Below, in pieces: positions 27,149 through 36,075 of a stretch of 62,577 bases of DNA; the first letter of the stretch is position 1; each line of letters begins with the position of its first letter. Made by a program: the position numbers and the translations under genes. The stretch comes from Firmicutes bacterium CAG:882 (GTDB lineage Bacteria; Bacillota; Clostridia; Lachnospirales; Lachnospiraceae). The notes under the pieces are model-generated. The model did no database searches. It was not told where the DNA came from and was given only the letters and a program-made list of their open reading frames with translations. The DNA lies in the NCBI GenBank assembly GCA_000435595.1, contig FR895390.1, forward strand, positions 5,316 to 67,892, read 5' to 3'.

Positions 27149-28522
27149 ATGAAGCTCTGGGGCGGACGTTTCACAAAAGAAACCAATCAATTGGTAAACA
27201 ACTTTAACGCATCACTTCCTTTTGACAGGAGATTCTACAAGCAGGATATCGAGGGAAGCATCGCGCACGTCACAATGCTTACAAAGCAGGGAATTTTGAC
27301 TGAGGATGACAAGAATGCCATCATAGGTGGACTCACTTCAATAAGAAATGATTTGGACAACGGAACACTTGAATTTGATGAGAATGCCGAGGATATCCAC
27401 AGTTTCGTGGAGGCTGAGCTTATATCACGAATCGGCGATGCCGGAAAGCGCCTCCATACAGGAAGAAGCCGCAATGACCAGGTAGCTCTCGACATGAGAC
27501 TCTACACACGCGATGAGCTCACACAGACAGACGAGCTTTTAAAAGGTCTTCTCAAGGTTATCTTACGCATAATGAAGGAAAATATTGAGACATATATGCC
27601 TGGCTTCACGCATCTTCAGAAGGCTCAGCCAATCACTGTTGCCCACCATTTCGGTGCGTACTTTGAAATGTTCTCCCGTGACAGGAGCCGTATTGCGGAC
27701 ATATACAAGAGAATGAACTACTGCCCTCTCGGTGCGGGAGCACTCGCAGGAACCACATACCCTCTTGACCGCGAATACACTGCTTCACTGCTCGGTTTTT
27801 CCGGTGCTACCGCCAACAGCATTGATTCCGTGTCGGACAGGGACTACCTTATTGAATACCTCAGCGCAATGGCGACAATAATGATGCACTTAAGCCGTTT
27901 TTCCGAGGAGATTATCATCTGGAACTCCAACGAATACCGCTTCATAGAGCTCGATGACGCTTACAGCACCGGAAGCTCGATAATGCCTCAGAAGAAGAAC
28001 CCTGATATTGCAGAACTTGTCCGTGGAAAGACAGGTCGTGTATACGGTGCACTCATGTCCCTTCTCACTACGATGAAAGGACTTCCTCTCGCGTACAACA
28101 AGGATATGCAGGAGGACAAGGAGCTCACCTTCGATGCAATCGATACCACAAAGGGCTGCATACTTCTCTTCACCGGAATGCTTGACACAATGATTTTTAA
28201 CAAAGATGTCATGGAAAAGAGTGCAATGGCAGGCTTCACCAATGCAACCGATGCGGCAGATTATCTCGTAAATCACGGTGTCCCATTCCGTGATGCCCAC
28301 GGCATAATCGGACAGATAGTACTCTACTGCATAGATAAGGGAATCTCAATCGATGAGATGAGTCTCGATGAACTCAAAGCAATCTGTCCTGTATTTGAGG
28401 CAGACGTATACGATGCAATCTCATTAAAGACCTGCGTTGAGAAGAGACTCACCAAGGGAGCTCCAAGCCCTGCGGCAATGAAGGATGCTATTGCAAAATA
28501 TGAGAAATATCTGAGTGAGTAA
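27149..28522 (+). CDS. argH: Argininosuccinate lyase
   Basis: ArgH splits argininosuccinate into arginine and fumarate. The 457-residue protein starts MKLWGGRFTKETNQLVNNFNAS and contains the fumarase/aspartase-superfamily signature GSSIMPQKKNPD at 275-286 (catalytic Ser in the SS pair), THLQKAQP and DIHSFVE. GGAGG precedes the ATG. It is separated from argG by the three glycosylation genes, which is unusual, since argG and argH usually adjoin. Confidence 0.97.
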   Translation: MKLWGGRFTKETNQLVNNFNASLPFDRRFYKQDIEGSIAHVTMLTKQGILTEDDKNAIIGGLTSIRNDLDNGTLEFDENAEDIHSFVEAELISRIGDAGKRLHTGRSRNDQVALDMRLYTRDELTQTDELLKGLLKVILRIMKENIETYMPGFTHLQKAQPITVAHHFGAYFEMFSRDRSRIADIYKRMNYCPLGAGALAGTTYPLDREYTASLLGFSGATANSIDSVSDRDYLIEYLSAMATIMMHLSRFSEEIIIWNSNEYRFIELDDAYSTGSSIMPQKKNPDIAELVRGKTGRVYGALMSLLTTMKGLPLAYNKDMQEDKELTFDAIDTTKGCILLFTGMLDTMIFNKDVMEKSAMAGFTNATDAADYLVNHGVPFRDAHGIIGQIVLYCIDKGISIDEMSLDELKAICPVFEADVYDAISLKTCVEKRLTKGAPSPAAMKDAIAKYEKYLSE

Positions 28523-28529
28523 GCAGCTT

Positions 28530-28874
28530 TTACTGTTTCTCAAGCTTCTTTTTCTCCCGCATTGTACATATCACATGATGCATTGCGGCACAAGGATGAT
28601 AAAGCATCATTCTTGGTCCGGAGAAACGCATGACTTCGCGTATTTTCTCACGCATCTCCGGCTTATAGCAGTGAACCTTGCAGTTGGAACAGAAAGTCTT
28701 ATTCTCCATGAACGGACAATGTTCACTCCTGCTTCTTGCATAGTTTTCAAGCTCTGCGCATTCTGCGCAGAGCTCTTTTTTTGTGCCGTGTTTTTTATTG
28801 CAATACAGCTTTATCATCAGTGAAACCATAGCCTTTTCCGCCTCACGCTTGGCGGCAATATCCTTTTTTTTCAT
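28530..28874 (-). CDS. YgbA-type cysteine-rich protein (nitrous oxide-stimulated promoter family)
   Basis: A 114-residue protein with nine cysteines: LYCNKKH, ELCAECAELENYARSR, HCPFMENKTFCSNCKVHCYKPEMREKIREVMRFSGPRMMLYHP. This matches the YgbA_NO family, small proteins linked to nitrosative stress by regulation, with probable metal binding. It converges on argH, with stops eight bases apart. Its coding region contains, on the other strand, a very strong intrinsic terminator for the arg operon. Identification is from the conserved Cys pattern. Confidence 0.85.
   Translation of the reverse strand: MKKKDIAAKREAEKAMVSLMIKLYCNKKHGTKKELCAECAELENYARSRSEHCPFMENKTFCSNCKVHCYKPEMREKIREVMRFSGPRMMLYHPCAAMHHVICTMREKKKLEKQ
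28750..28782 (+). terminator. Terminator of the argG-argH operon inside the opposing ygbA-like gene
   Basis: AGCTCTGCGCA (28750-28760) pairs perfectly with TGCGCAGAGCT (28764-28774) around TTC and is followed by C and seven T. It is 228 bp past the argH stop, so the arg mRNA 3' end would be antisense to the 3' part of the ygbA-like gene. Confidence 0.9.
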
Positions 28875-28950
28875 AATACATTATTTCCTCATTTTTATTT
28901 TATAGATATTAGGATGATATCAGGGTCAAAAGGGCAGAAATCTGAAGCAA

Positions 28951-29248
28951 TCAGGTGTCAAAGCGTGCTCTATGAACTTAATGGTGTATAGCATGTTATA
29001 TTTATGCATATCACGACTTTTGGAAGAAGCTTAGTTGTTCTTAGGGCTCTGTTTATCGTACAGCCACAGACGGCATGGATGCCGGCTGAGTTGCAGACAG
29101 CCATGGAGGGCTGATTCTGCAACGGTGGCGGAAACAGAAATACTTTTTCAGAACCCTTAGAACAACTTGCTTCGCACAACGGAGCTGATATGTATAAATA
29201 TAACAGGCTATACACTTTTAAAATAAATCAGGATGTTTTGACACCTGA
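28951..29248. repeat. Large palindromic intergenic element, copy 2
   Basis: A 298-bp palindrome in the ygbA-ABC transporter gap. Arms TCAGGTGTCAAA (28951-28962) and TTTGACACCTGA (29237-29248) close it. GTGTATAGCATGTTATATTTAT (28984-29005) pairs with the segment at 29190-29214 with single mismatches. AGTTGTTCTTAGGGCTCTG near 29033-29051 pairs with CAGAACCCTTAGAACAACT (29150-29168). The core motifs CGACTTTTGG-AGAAGCTTAG and GCTTCG-ACAACGGAGC are shared with copy 1 (369-674). Upstream, 28914-28935 holds GATATCAGGGTCAAAAGG, also seen near 55027-55043 in reverse. No coding sequence is visible. Confidence 0.8.
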
Positions 29249-29255
29249 ATCATAT

Positions 29256-29271
29256 TAGGTAATTGCGAAAC
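29256..29271. repeat. Solo copy of the MITE terminal repeat
   Basis: TAGGTAATTGCGAAAC differs by one base from the 16-bp end of the MITE-like element at 32749. It touches the stop codon of the ABC transporter gene. It may be a remnant of a second copy. Confidence 0.6.
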
Positions 29272-30936
29272 TCAGCTCATCCTTCCGTTCTCCACAGAGT
29301 ACACCTTGTCAGCTATCCTCATGGTTGACTCGCGGTGCGATACAAGGACAATCGTCTTATCCTTTCTTCCGTCATTAAGCGCCTTCAAAATAACGGCTTC
29401 GTTAAGGCTGTCGAGATTGCTCGTAGGCTCGTCGAGCAGCATGAACGGTGCATCATGTAAAAATGCCCTCGCAAGTCCTATTCTCTGTCTCTCTCCACCC
29501 GAGAGCGTATCTCCAAGCTCGCCCACCTGTGTGTCATAGCCATCCGGCAGACTCATTATAAAGTCATGTATCGAAGCCTTTTTGCATGCATTCTCAAGCT
29601 CATCCTGTGAGGCATCAAGCTTGGCAAGCAGGATATTGTTTCTTATCGTGTCGTGGAAAAGATGCGTATCCTGTGTTACATAACACTCCATGTTCCTTAA
29701 ATTTTCTGTATTGATATGTTCAATATCACGCCCTGATATGTCAATGCTTCCCTTGTCAATTTTCCAGAAACGCATGAGCAGCTTAAGGAAGGTAGATTTT
29801 CCGCTGCCGCTCTTACCGACAATTCCTATCACACGTTCTTTAGGAAGTTCCACGGAGAAATCCTTCAGAATATCCTGCCCGTCATAGGCAAATGTGACAT
29901 TTTCTGCCTTCGCACCCGCAAACTCAATATCACTCTCGCCCTTAACATCCTCCACGAGCGGGCTCTCCTCCAGAATATCGAGCACTCTGTTTCCGGCTGC
30001 GAATGTATTCTGCAGAGTGCTTCCAAGTGCTGCAAGTGCCACACAAGGTCCAAACGAGCTCATAAGCGCAAGAACCGGAATAATCACACCGTCAAAGCCG
30101 ACAACGCCCTGCCTGTAATAATGTGCGGCTGTAAAAAGCATTATCATGTCAAAAATTAAAATCACCGTGTTCGTCACTGCCGTGTTTCTTCCTGAATTGT
30201 TCTTCATGCGCTTCTCATCGGCAGCGAGTGCATCACTTCTCTCATTCATCTGTCTGACACGATTGCTGCCCTGTCCGTACTGTATTATCTCGTCAAGTCC
30301 TCGAAGGCTCTCAAGCACGAAGCTGCTGAGTTCACCGGACATTGTTCGAAACTTCATTCCGTCATCGCCGCTTAACCTGCTCATTACAAGCGGAATAACT
30401 ATTCCAACCACAAGATAAGCACACAGTGCAATCACCCCTAACACAGGGTTAAAGCTTCCTATAAACAGGCACATTATTATTGTAAAAAGAAATGCTATAC
30501 ATATCGGTGAGATTGTATGCGCATAAAAAACCTCGAGAAGTTCAATATCCGATGTGATGATTGATATAAGGTTTCCTCTGTCCTTTCCCTCGAGCTTTGC
30601 CGGACATAACTTTCTCAGTGCACCAAAAACCTTGTCGCGGATAAGAGCTAAAAGCTTAAACGCAATAAAATGATTGCAGCCCTGCTCCGCATAGCGAAGC
30701 CCCGCCCTTATAAGCGCAAACAATACCATGCATGTAAAAATCACAGCCACATTAAGACTGTTATAGCCCATATATGAGAGAAGTGCATATCCGGCAAGTA
30801 TTGTAATGAATGATGCGCACAGATGTCCTGCAAGTCCCATCGTAACTGCTCCGACCATGAATCCGGCAAGAGACTTAACAAGCCCGATAAGCCTCATACA
30901 TACTGTAAGTCCACTTCTTGTATTTTTCTTCTTCAT
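29272..30936 (-). CDS. CydC-like ABC transporter, fused permease-ATPase
   Basis: A 554-residue half-transporter with six membrane helices in the first 320 residues and an ABC domain with Walker A GKSGSGKST, Q-loop, signature LSGGERQRIGLARAFL and Walker B FMLLDEPTS. The layout and the partner upstream (stop 30939, three bases away) make a heterodimer of the CydDC type. CydDC exports thiol reductants and is needed for cytochrome bd assembly in E. coli, but no cyd oxidase is here, so the substrate is uncertain. Its stop codon abuts a solo 16-bp repeat (29256-29271). Confidence 0.85.
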   Translation of the reverse strand: MKKKNTRSGLTVCMRLIGLVKSLAGFMVGAVTMGLAGHLCASFITILAGYALLSYMGYNSLNVAVIFTCMVLFALIRAGLRYAEQGCNHFIAFKLLALIRDKVFGALRKLCPAKLEGKDRGNLISIITSDIELLEVFYAHTISPICIAFLFTIIMCLFIGSFNPVLGVIALCAYLVVGIVIPLVMSRLSGDDGMKFRTMSGELSSFVLESLRGLDEIIQYGQGSNRVRQMNERSDALAADEKRMKNNSGRNTAVTNTVILIFDMIMLFTAAHYYRQGVVGFDGVIIPVLALMSSFGPCVALAALGSTLQNTFAAGNRVLDILEESPLVEDVKGESDIEFAGAKAENVTFAYDGQDILKDFSVELPKERVIGIVGKSGSGKSTFLKLLMRFWKIDKGSIDISGRDIEHINTENLRNMECYVTQDTHLFHDTIRNNILLAKLDASQDELENACKKASIHDFIMSLPDGYDTQVGELGDTLSGGERQRIGLARAFLHDAPFMLLDEPTSNLDSLNEAVILKALNDGRKDKTIVLVSHRESTMRIADKVYSVENGRMS

Positions 30937-30938
30937 GC

Positions 30939-32711
30939 TTAACCGACCTCCTTTCCGAAATTTTCAAGGCTCTGCTGTGCATTCCACAGCCTTGCAAATT
31001 CTCCATTCCTTGTAATCAGCTCTTCGCATGTGCCATTCCCGGCAATATCTCCCTTTCTCAGCACATAGATACAGTCCGCGTTCTTTACATTGGCAAGTCT
31101 GTGAGAAATAAGAATAATTGTCTTTGTCTTAGAAAGCTCCATGACAAGCTCCATAATATCATTCTCACTCTCAACATCAATGTTCGAGGTTGCCTCATCA
31201 AATATATAAATCGGCGTATCATGAAGCAGTGCCCTCGCGATTGAGAGTCTCTGTCTCTGACCACCGGAGAAGTTACTGCCTGCCTCACCTACTGCAGTAT
31301 CAAGCCCCTGCTGCTCCGAAAGGAATGCATCAAGCTTAACTTCTTTCAACGCGTCCCAGAGCTTAGCATCGTCGGCATCAGGATTTCCCATAAGAAGATT
31401 GTCCCTCACAGTCCCCTTAAACAGCAGGCTGTTGTGGCTTATATAAGTTATATTTTTCATAAGGCTGTCCTCTGAAATATCGGAAAGTTCAACTCCGCCG
31501 ATTGTCACAGAACCGGTATATCCTTTATTTCTTCCCATAAGTATCGCCGAGAGGGTCGATTTACCACAGCCGGACTCTCCGACAACTGCCGTCAGTCTAT
31601 CCTTCTTAAATGTCACATTGATGCCGTGAAGTATCTCCCTGTCCCTTTCGTATGAATAGTGCAAATCGCGGCAGACAATATCGCCATCGCCGCACGCCGC
31701 CTTTGCTGCTGCAGCGTCACTTCCGTTCTCCGGCTGTGCATTTTTTCCATTGTCATTTCCCGACTCCTGAAGCTCGAGAAGCTTGAAAATCTTGTCACTT
31801 GCAGCCATTCCGTTCATCGCAATATGAAAAAATGAACCTAGCTGTCTCATCGGCAGGAAGAAATCTGCTGCGAGAAGAATAATTAAAAGACAGCCCGACA
31901 AGTCAACCTTGCCTGCATTGAACTGGCTGATTGCAAGTATCATTCCGAGTGCTGCTCCGCCATAGGCAATAAAATCCATAATCGTTATTGAATTAAGCTG
32001 CATGGTAAGCACCTTCATGGTAATCTTACGAAACTTCTCTGACTCCTCATTCATCTTCTGATGCTTGTACGCATCCGCACTGTACACCTTGAGTGTCGTG
32101 AGCCCCTGAAGGTTTTCAAGAAAGGTATCTCCGAGTGCCGTGTACTGCCCCCAGTACTTTGACAGCAGCTTCTTAGCCCACGTCTGCACAAGTGCTATAG
32201 AAATCGGAATAAGAGGCACACATATAAGGAGCACCACCGCGGACAGCATATTTATCCTCACTAACACCACAAAAAGTGTGAGCGGTGCAAGCATGGCATA
32301 AAAAAACTGCGGAAGATATGCGCCAAAATATGTCTCAAGCTGGTCCACGCCCTCTACAGCTACCTGTACTATCTCTGATGTCTGTACACTCTCTTTGTAG
32401 CTAAGTCCTATTCTCAAAAGCTTATCATATATCTTTTCTCTCAGCGTCTTCTTGACAGCCTTGGAAGAGAGATAGCCCATCCTCGAAGACAATCTTGCAC
32501 AGATATATCTTATAACAACAGCCGCTGCTATCACTGCAACGACAGCACCAAAGCCGTTGTTCTCACCATTATACAGCTTCATAAGCAGCCTTGTGGCCGC
32601 CGTCATCATCGTTATATTGGCGGCGAGCGACACCCACTGGCATGCCACATTGCCCGCAATATATTTCTTACTCCCGCTGACCGTGTTAATCAGCCTTTTG
32701 TCCATCATCAT
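30939..32711 (-). CDS. CydD-like ABC transporter, fused permease-ATPase
   Basis: A 590-residue half-transporter. The membrane part ends with the CydD-like segment ADFFLPMRQLGSFFHIAMNGMAASDKIF; the ABC domain has Walker A GESGCGKST, signature FSGGQRQRLSIARALL and Walker B IYIFDEATS. It pairs with the next gene. The start is unclear: three ATG codons in a row (32711, 32708, 32705) lie 14-20 bases after AAGGAG. That AAGGAG is followed at once by a five-codon ORF (ATG TTA CAT AAC ACA TGA) whose stop overlaps the first ATG. The MITE-like element ends 38 bp upstream. Confidence 0.86.
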   Translation of the reverse strand: MMMDKRLINTVSGSKKYIAGNVACQWVSLAANITMMTAATRLLMKLYNGENNGFGAVVAVIAAAVVIRYICARLSSRMGYLSSKAVKKTLREKIYDKLLRIGLSYKESVQTSEIVQVAVEGVDQLETYFGAYLPQFFYAMLAPLTLFVVLVRINMLSAVVLLICVPLIPISIALVQTWAKKLLSKYWGQYTALGDTFLENLQGLTTLKVYSADAYKHQKMNEESEKFRKITMKVLTMQLNSITIMDFIAYGGAALGMILAISQFNAGKVDLSGCLLIILLAADFFLPMRQLGSFFHIAMNGMAASDKIFKLLELQESGNDNGKNAQPENGSDAAAAKAACGDGDIVCRDLHYSYERDREILHGINVTFKKDRLTAVVGESGCGKSTLSAILMGRNKGYTGSVTIGGVELSDISEDSLMKNITYISHNSLLFKGTVRDNLLMGNPDADDAKLWDALKEVKLDAFLSEQQGLDTAVGEAGSNFSGGQRQRLSIARALLHDTPIYIFDEATSNIDVESENDIMELVMELSKTKTIILISHRLANVKNADCIYVLRKGDIAGNGTCEELITRNGEFARLWNAQQSLENFGKEVG

Positions 32712-32737
32712 GTGTTATGTAACATCTCCTTTTCATA

Positions 32738-32968
32738 ATACATTTTCTTAGGCAATTGCGAAACTATATAATTTAAAGCGAACGTTGTACAAATTTAACA
32801 ATTCACCACAGGCACGCTCTCGCTACATGAATAACGCAACGGTACCTAACGCAGTAAAATACACTGCCTAAGTACCGGCGGCTTCATAGTACCTGCTTGC
32901 GAATTTGTTAAACTTGCACAACCGTTTATCGTCAAAATTGCGTTTCGCAATTGCCTAATACATTTTCT
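32738..32968. mobile_element. MITE-like element with terminal inverted repeats and target duplication
   Basis: The element is 32749-32957 (209 bp). Its ends are perfect 16-bp inverted repeats, TAGGCAATTGCGAAAC (32749-32764) and its complement (32942-32957). It is flanked by an 11-bp direct repeat ATACATTTTCT (32738-32748 and 32958-32968), as left by transposition. Inside, further arms pair (GTTGTACAAATTTAACA with the complement of TGTTAAACTTGCACAAC; GGTACCTAACGCAGTA with TACACTGCCTAAGTACC), so the whole folds into one long hairpin. It encodes no protein. It lies between the ABC operon start and the CRISPR-linked operon end. Confidence 0.88.
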
Positions 32969-32994
32969 CTTCTGCTGCTTTAAAATATAAGACA

Positions 32995-33025
32995 ACAAAA
33001 TGCCGAGCGTAAACGCATCGGCATT
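32995..33025 (-). terminator. Probable terminator of the CRISPR/AlbA_2 operon
   Basis: AATGCCGA-GCG (32999-33009) pairs with CGC-A-TCGGCATT (33014-33025) around a small loop; on the minus strand TTTTG follows. It is 120 bp past the stop of the AlbA_2 gene. The T-run is short. Confidence 0.65.
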
Positions 33026-33145
33026 AGTATGGTAGCACAAAAGTTAGTTTTATGCAATATTTATTAGTTTGGTATAATTTGTTTTATTTGTAATACTGTT
33101 TCCTTATAAATGCATGGATACGCAGGATTGATTACCACACAACAC

Positions 33146-34579
33146 TTAATTTATTTTCCAAAAACCTTTTTTGGAAGATCCTATTCTCTCAATAAGTCCT
33201 CTATCCTTTAGCTCCTTTAATCTTGCAGCTATTGTTTTTCTGCTTACATTAAAGATAGCTGCAAGCTCTGTAACAGTATAATCCGGATGAATCGTTAGAA
33301 GTTTAAGTAATTCATTCACCTTATCGTTCACCTTATCATTCACCTTATCGTTCACCTTATCGTTCACTTCGTCCACTGACTTCATACTTGTATTATCGTT
33401 TATTTTATTTTTACGATACATATTCACCCTAAAGTCTTCATCAAAGTCAAACAATTCCGGCTTGGGTAATCCATATTTCTCACATGATTCAAACAACCTT
33501 GGTATTCCTGTTCCCCATTTTTCAATAATTTTCATGTATGCAAAGGCTCTTGCAATTGCAGGATTTCTCGGTTTTGAATAACCCTCCATCATTTTGGAAA
33601 TGGTAACATTATTCAAAAGCATCCCCGGAGAAGTTACTTCCAATCTGTCATCATACAATGCTACCTGTATATTTCCCGGCTCAAGATAGTTTCGGTGAGC
33701 CACTGCATTTGCAATTACCTCGCGAATACTGTCTGTCGGCAACTCATATACATCCTGTCTATACATGCCTTTTATGGTCATTCCCATATTTATTTTTTCG
33801 AGCACATATTGATACGCTGATTCCATCTGTGATTGAATAGGACCTTTAAACTCCCTTCTATCAACAAAGTACGCTCGATTTTTTCCTTTGAATACGCCAC
33901 ATTGAATAACAGGCTGCTGCACCATTCTTCCAGTCAAAAGTGCATAAGCATTCGTCGGATACACTATCCCATCTTTTTCTTTTAATATTCCCCATGAAAT
34001 CAAAACATTTTTTGTAACATCCTTTATCTTTATTTTTTCACTCTCCTGCCAAGTGTTTTTTATTGCTGTTTCTTTCATGCCCATGCAAAATTTTTCTATC
34101 TCATCCTCTGATATTGTAATATCAGGGCATATCTCACTGTCATAGTACCGATTCTGTCCTTCCAATATCAATTCCTTCAACATATAGTCTTCCACATGTC
34201 TTGTTGTGCCGGATACTCTTACATAAGTTCCATCAACGATTCCCTGAGATTTGATATAATATGGACGTTGTGCACCCGGGAAAATTTCAACCACAATAAC
34301 AGTCTTATTATTAACAGTCTGTAATGCCACATCAGGTCTTATTATCGGTTCACAAGCATCGGAAATGGCATTGGTAATGGCATCCATAGTCTTATATAGA
34401 TTATCAGAATCCATTCCAACTATCTCTAATGTCTTATCATCTATTCCGAAAATAATTTTTCCACCCACCCCATTTGCAAAAGCTACCACCGTCTTCATAT
34501 ATTTTTCGTTTTTTTCCGGTACTGCAACCTTGTATTCTATATTCTTAGATTCACCTGAAAATAACTTTTCTTCTACCAT
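33146..34579 (-). CDS. AlbA_2/Schlafen-type ATP-binding regulator with winged helix
   Basis: A 477-residue protein with an AlbA_2 (Schlafen-like) domain near 5-130 (ESKNIEYKVAVPEKNEKYMKTVVAFANGVGGKIIFGIDD), a HATPase_c_4-type region around 260-385 (IREVIANAVAHRNY, GNIQVALYDDRLEVTSPG, EKWGTGIPRLFE), and a C-terminal winged helix (YTVTELAAIFNVSRKTIAARLKELKDRGLI). The last two are joined by a VNDK repeat (residues 405-420) coded by a 12-bp tandem repeat. These are usually called ATP-dependent DNA-binding or transcription regulators. It starts about 90 bases after csm6 on the same strand, so it may be part of the CRISPR operon or a separate defence or regulatory gene. Exact role unknown. Confidence 0.8.
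   Translation of the reverse strand: MVEEKLFSGESKNIEYKVAVPEKNEKYMKTVVAFANGVGGKIIFGIDDKTLEIVGMDSDNLYKTMDAITNAISDACEPIIRPDVALQTVNNKTVIVVEIFPGAQRPYYIKSQGIVDGTYVRVSGTTRHVEDYMLKELILEGQNRYYDSEICPDITISEDEIEKFCMGMKETAIKNTWQESEKIKIKDVTKNVLISWGILKEKDGIVYPTNAYALLTGRMVQQPVIQCGVFKGKNRAYFVDRREFKGPIQSQMESAYQYVLEKINMGMTIKGMYRQDVYELPTDSIREVIANAVAHRNYLEPGNIQVALYDDRLEVTSPGMLLNNVTISKMMEGYSKPRNPAIARAFAYMKIIEKWGTGIPRLFESCEKYGLPKPELFDFDEDFRVNMYRKNKINDNTSMKSVDEVNDKVNDKVNDKVNDKVNELLKLLTIHPDYTVTELAAIFNVSRKTIAARLKELKDRGLIERIGSSKKGFWKIN
33315..33368. repeat. 12-bp tandem repeat inside the AlbA_2 gene
   Basis: Four complete units of TTCACCTTATCG (one with a final A) plus a half unit. Twelve bases keep frame, so copy-number change alters only the length of the VNDK linker. 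Confidence 0.9.
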
Positions 34580-34668
34580 TCCATTACCCCAAAATTAATT
34601 TAAATTTTAATATAATTTGTCTAAGTCATAAAAAGTATACCTTTACATATTAAAAATAATACAAAATT

Positions 34669-36012
34669 TTAATCTATAGACAATTTTTTAAGTATCAACT
34701 TGTTCATGTCATCATAGGAATTCCAGTATGCTTTCTTTACCTGCATCCCTGTGTAATCAAACAGCTTCTTTATCATATCCATAATACTCTCCGGTGAAAA
34801 GCCTGTAATATTCTTGATTGAAGCCTCCGTCACAGACACGATTTCATGAGCGGCAAGATTTCTTATACTTTCTTCAACATTTCTCACATCACCTATAAGC
34901 TTTTTCAACTTATTATCCTGTGAAAAACTGTCAATCAACACCTTTAAATGAATTGAATAAATATTCTTCCCTTTAAACGATTCACCATTTGTGCCAAAAT
35001 ACTGGTTGAGCTTTTCTAAAACAGCACTATCATTCAGCTTGCTCATAGACCATTTTCTGGCAGTTGTTCCATTTGCTTTATAGGTATCACAATATTTATT
35101 TATGTCAATTTTACACTGTTCCTTTAATATAAGCTCAAACAAATCTACAACCAACGGTGTTATAGAGCGAATGAAATCCACATATTCCTTCTTTCTCAAT
35201 CTAATATCAATATTAAGAGCGTACTCAAAATATTTTCTATCAGATGATGTTATCACAGGCAGGCATTTGAAACCTGTTTTCTGTATCATTTTATCAACCT
35301 CTGAAAAATCTAATAAAAGCCTCCTATAAGCAAGATAAATCAAATCCCTGTACTGTGAATTTTCCTCATTTGTAAGTGAATCAGCAGCATCTAACGCTGC
35401 TTGATAATCATAAACCGAAATATGTTTTTTTATTATCTCTTCCTTTTTAATTTTAGACAATGTTGGACATCTAACTTCACTGCACCTGTTATCAGCACCA
35501 TCCTGATTGTCCTCATCCAACTCCCACAGACTCTCCACATCGTACTGCTTATGAATGTGCTCATTTATTCCCTTTTCAGGAGTGGCAACCTGAATCATTT
35601 TAGCTGGAAATTCTCCCAAGGTCTGTAACACCAGCAATCCACTTTTCATCGCAGGTGTACCAGAGGAAATATTAATTAACAATGTATCTGTATCATCCAG
35701 ATTATCATATATTCCTTTAATTATATTTCTAAAATCCTGATAGAAGTAATCAAACTCATGTACCTTCTTCAGCTCCCTGCGTTCAATAATCTCATACTCT
35801 GTATCTCTGTTCTGCAGCTTGTCAAGACGTGAAAGACAATACATGTATCTGTCATCCTTCTCCTGATAATCAAGCATCTCTTTTGACATATACATGATAA
35901 CCTTGTTAGGTCTGTAATGTCTACATATATGCAAAAGTGAACCATCGTGATAGTTGGTAAGCGAAATTGGGTCTGTGCCACCGACTGGTGAGAAAAGAAT
36001 TAACCTGTTCAT
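34669..36012 (-). CDS. csm6: Csm6 CARF-HEPN ribonuclease
   Basis: Csm6 is the accessory RNase of type III-A CRISPR; cyclic oligoadenylate made by Cas10 binds its CARF domain and switches on the HEPN RNase. The 447-residue protein starts with a CARF-like fold (LILFSPVGGTDPIS..., NISSGTPAMKSGLLVL near 115-130) and ends with a HEPN domain whose motif is R384-NLAA-H389. It lies directly after cas2, with GAGAGG before the ATG. Which cyclic oligoadenylate it senses cannot be read from sequence. Confidence 0.9.
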   Translation of the reverse strand: MNRLILFSPVGGTDPISLTNYHDGSLLHICRHYRPNKVIMYMSKEMLDYQEKDDRYMYCLSRLDKLQNRDTEYEIIERRELKKVHEFDYFYQDFRNIIKGIYDNLDDTDTLLINISSGTPAMKSGLLVLQTLGEFPAKMIQVATPEKGINEHIHKQYDVESLWELDEDNQDGADNRCSEVRCPTLSKIKKEEIIKKHISVYDYQAALDAADSLTNEENSQYRDLIYLAYRRLLLDFSEVDKMIQKTGFKCLPVITSSDRKYFEYALNIDIRLRKKEYVDFIRSITPLVVDLFELILKEQCKIDINKYCDTYKANGTTARKWSMSKLNDSAVLEKLNQYFGTNGESFKGKNIYSIHLKVLIDSFSQDNKLKKLIGDVRNVEESIRNLAAHEIVSVTEASIKNITGFSPESIMDMIKKLFDYTGMQVKKAYWNSYDDMNKLILKKLSID

Positions 36013-36075
36013 TATAAAACCTCTCTTTAAAAATTTAATATTCTGACTAAAATCGGCTCTTATCTCTTGGTTGAA

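Noticed and set aside
30939..32711. Firm assignment as cytochrome bd assembly factor CydD
   Set aside because: No cydA or cydB is present in the window, and related half-transporters serve other substrates; kept as CydD-like.
29256..32764. A composite transposon carrying the CydDC-like operon
   Set aside because: The 16-bp ends at 29256 and 32749 are in the same, not inverted, orientation, and no transposase or outer target duplication was found.
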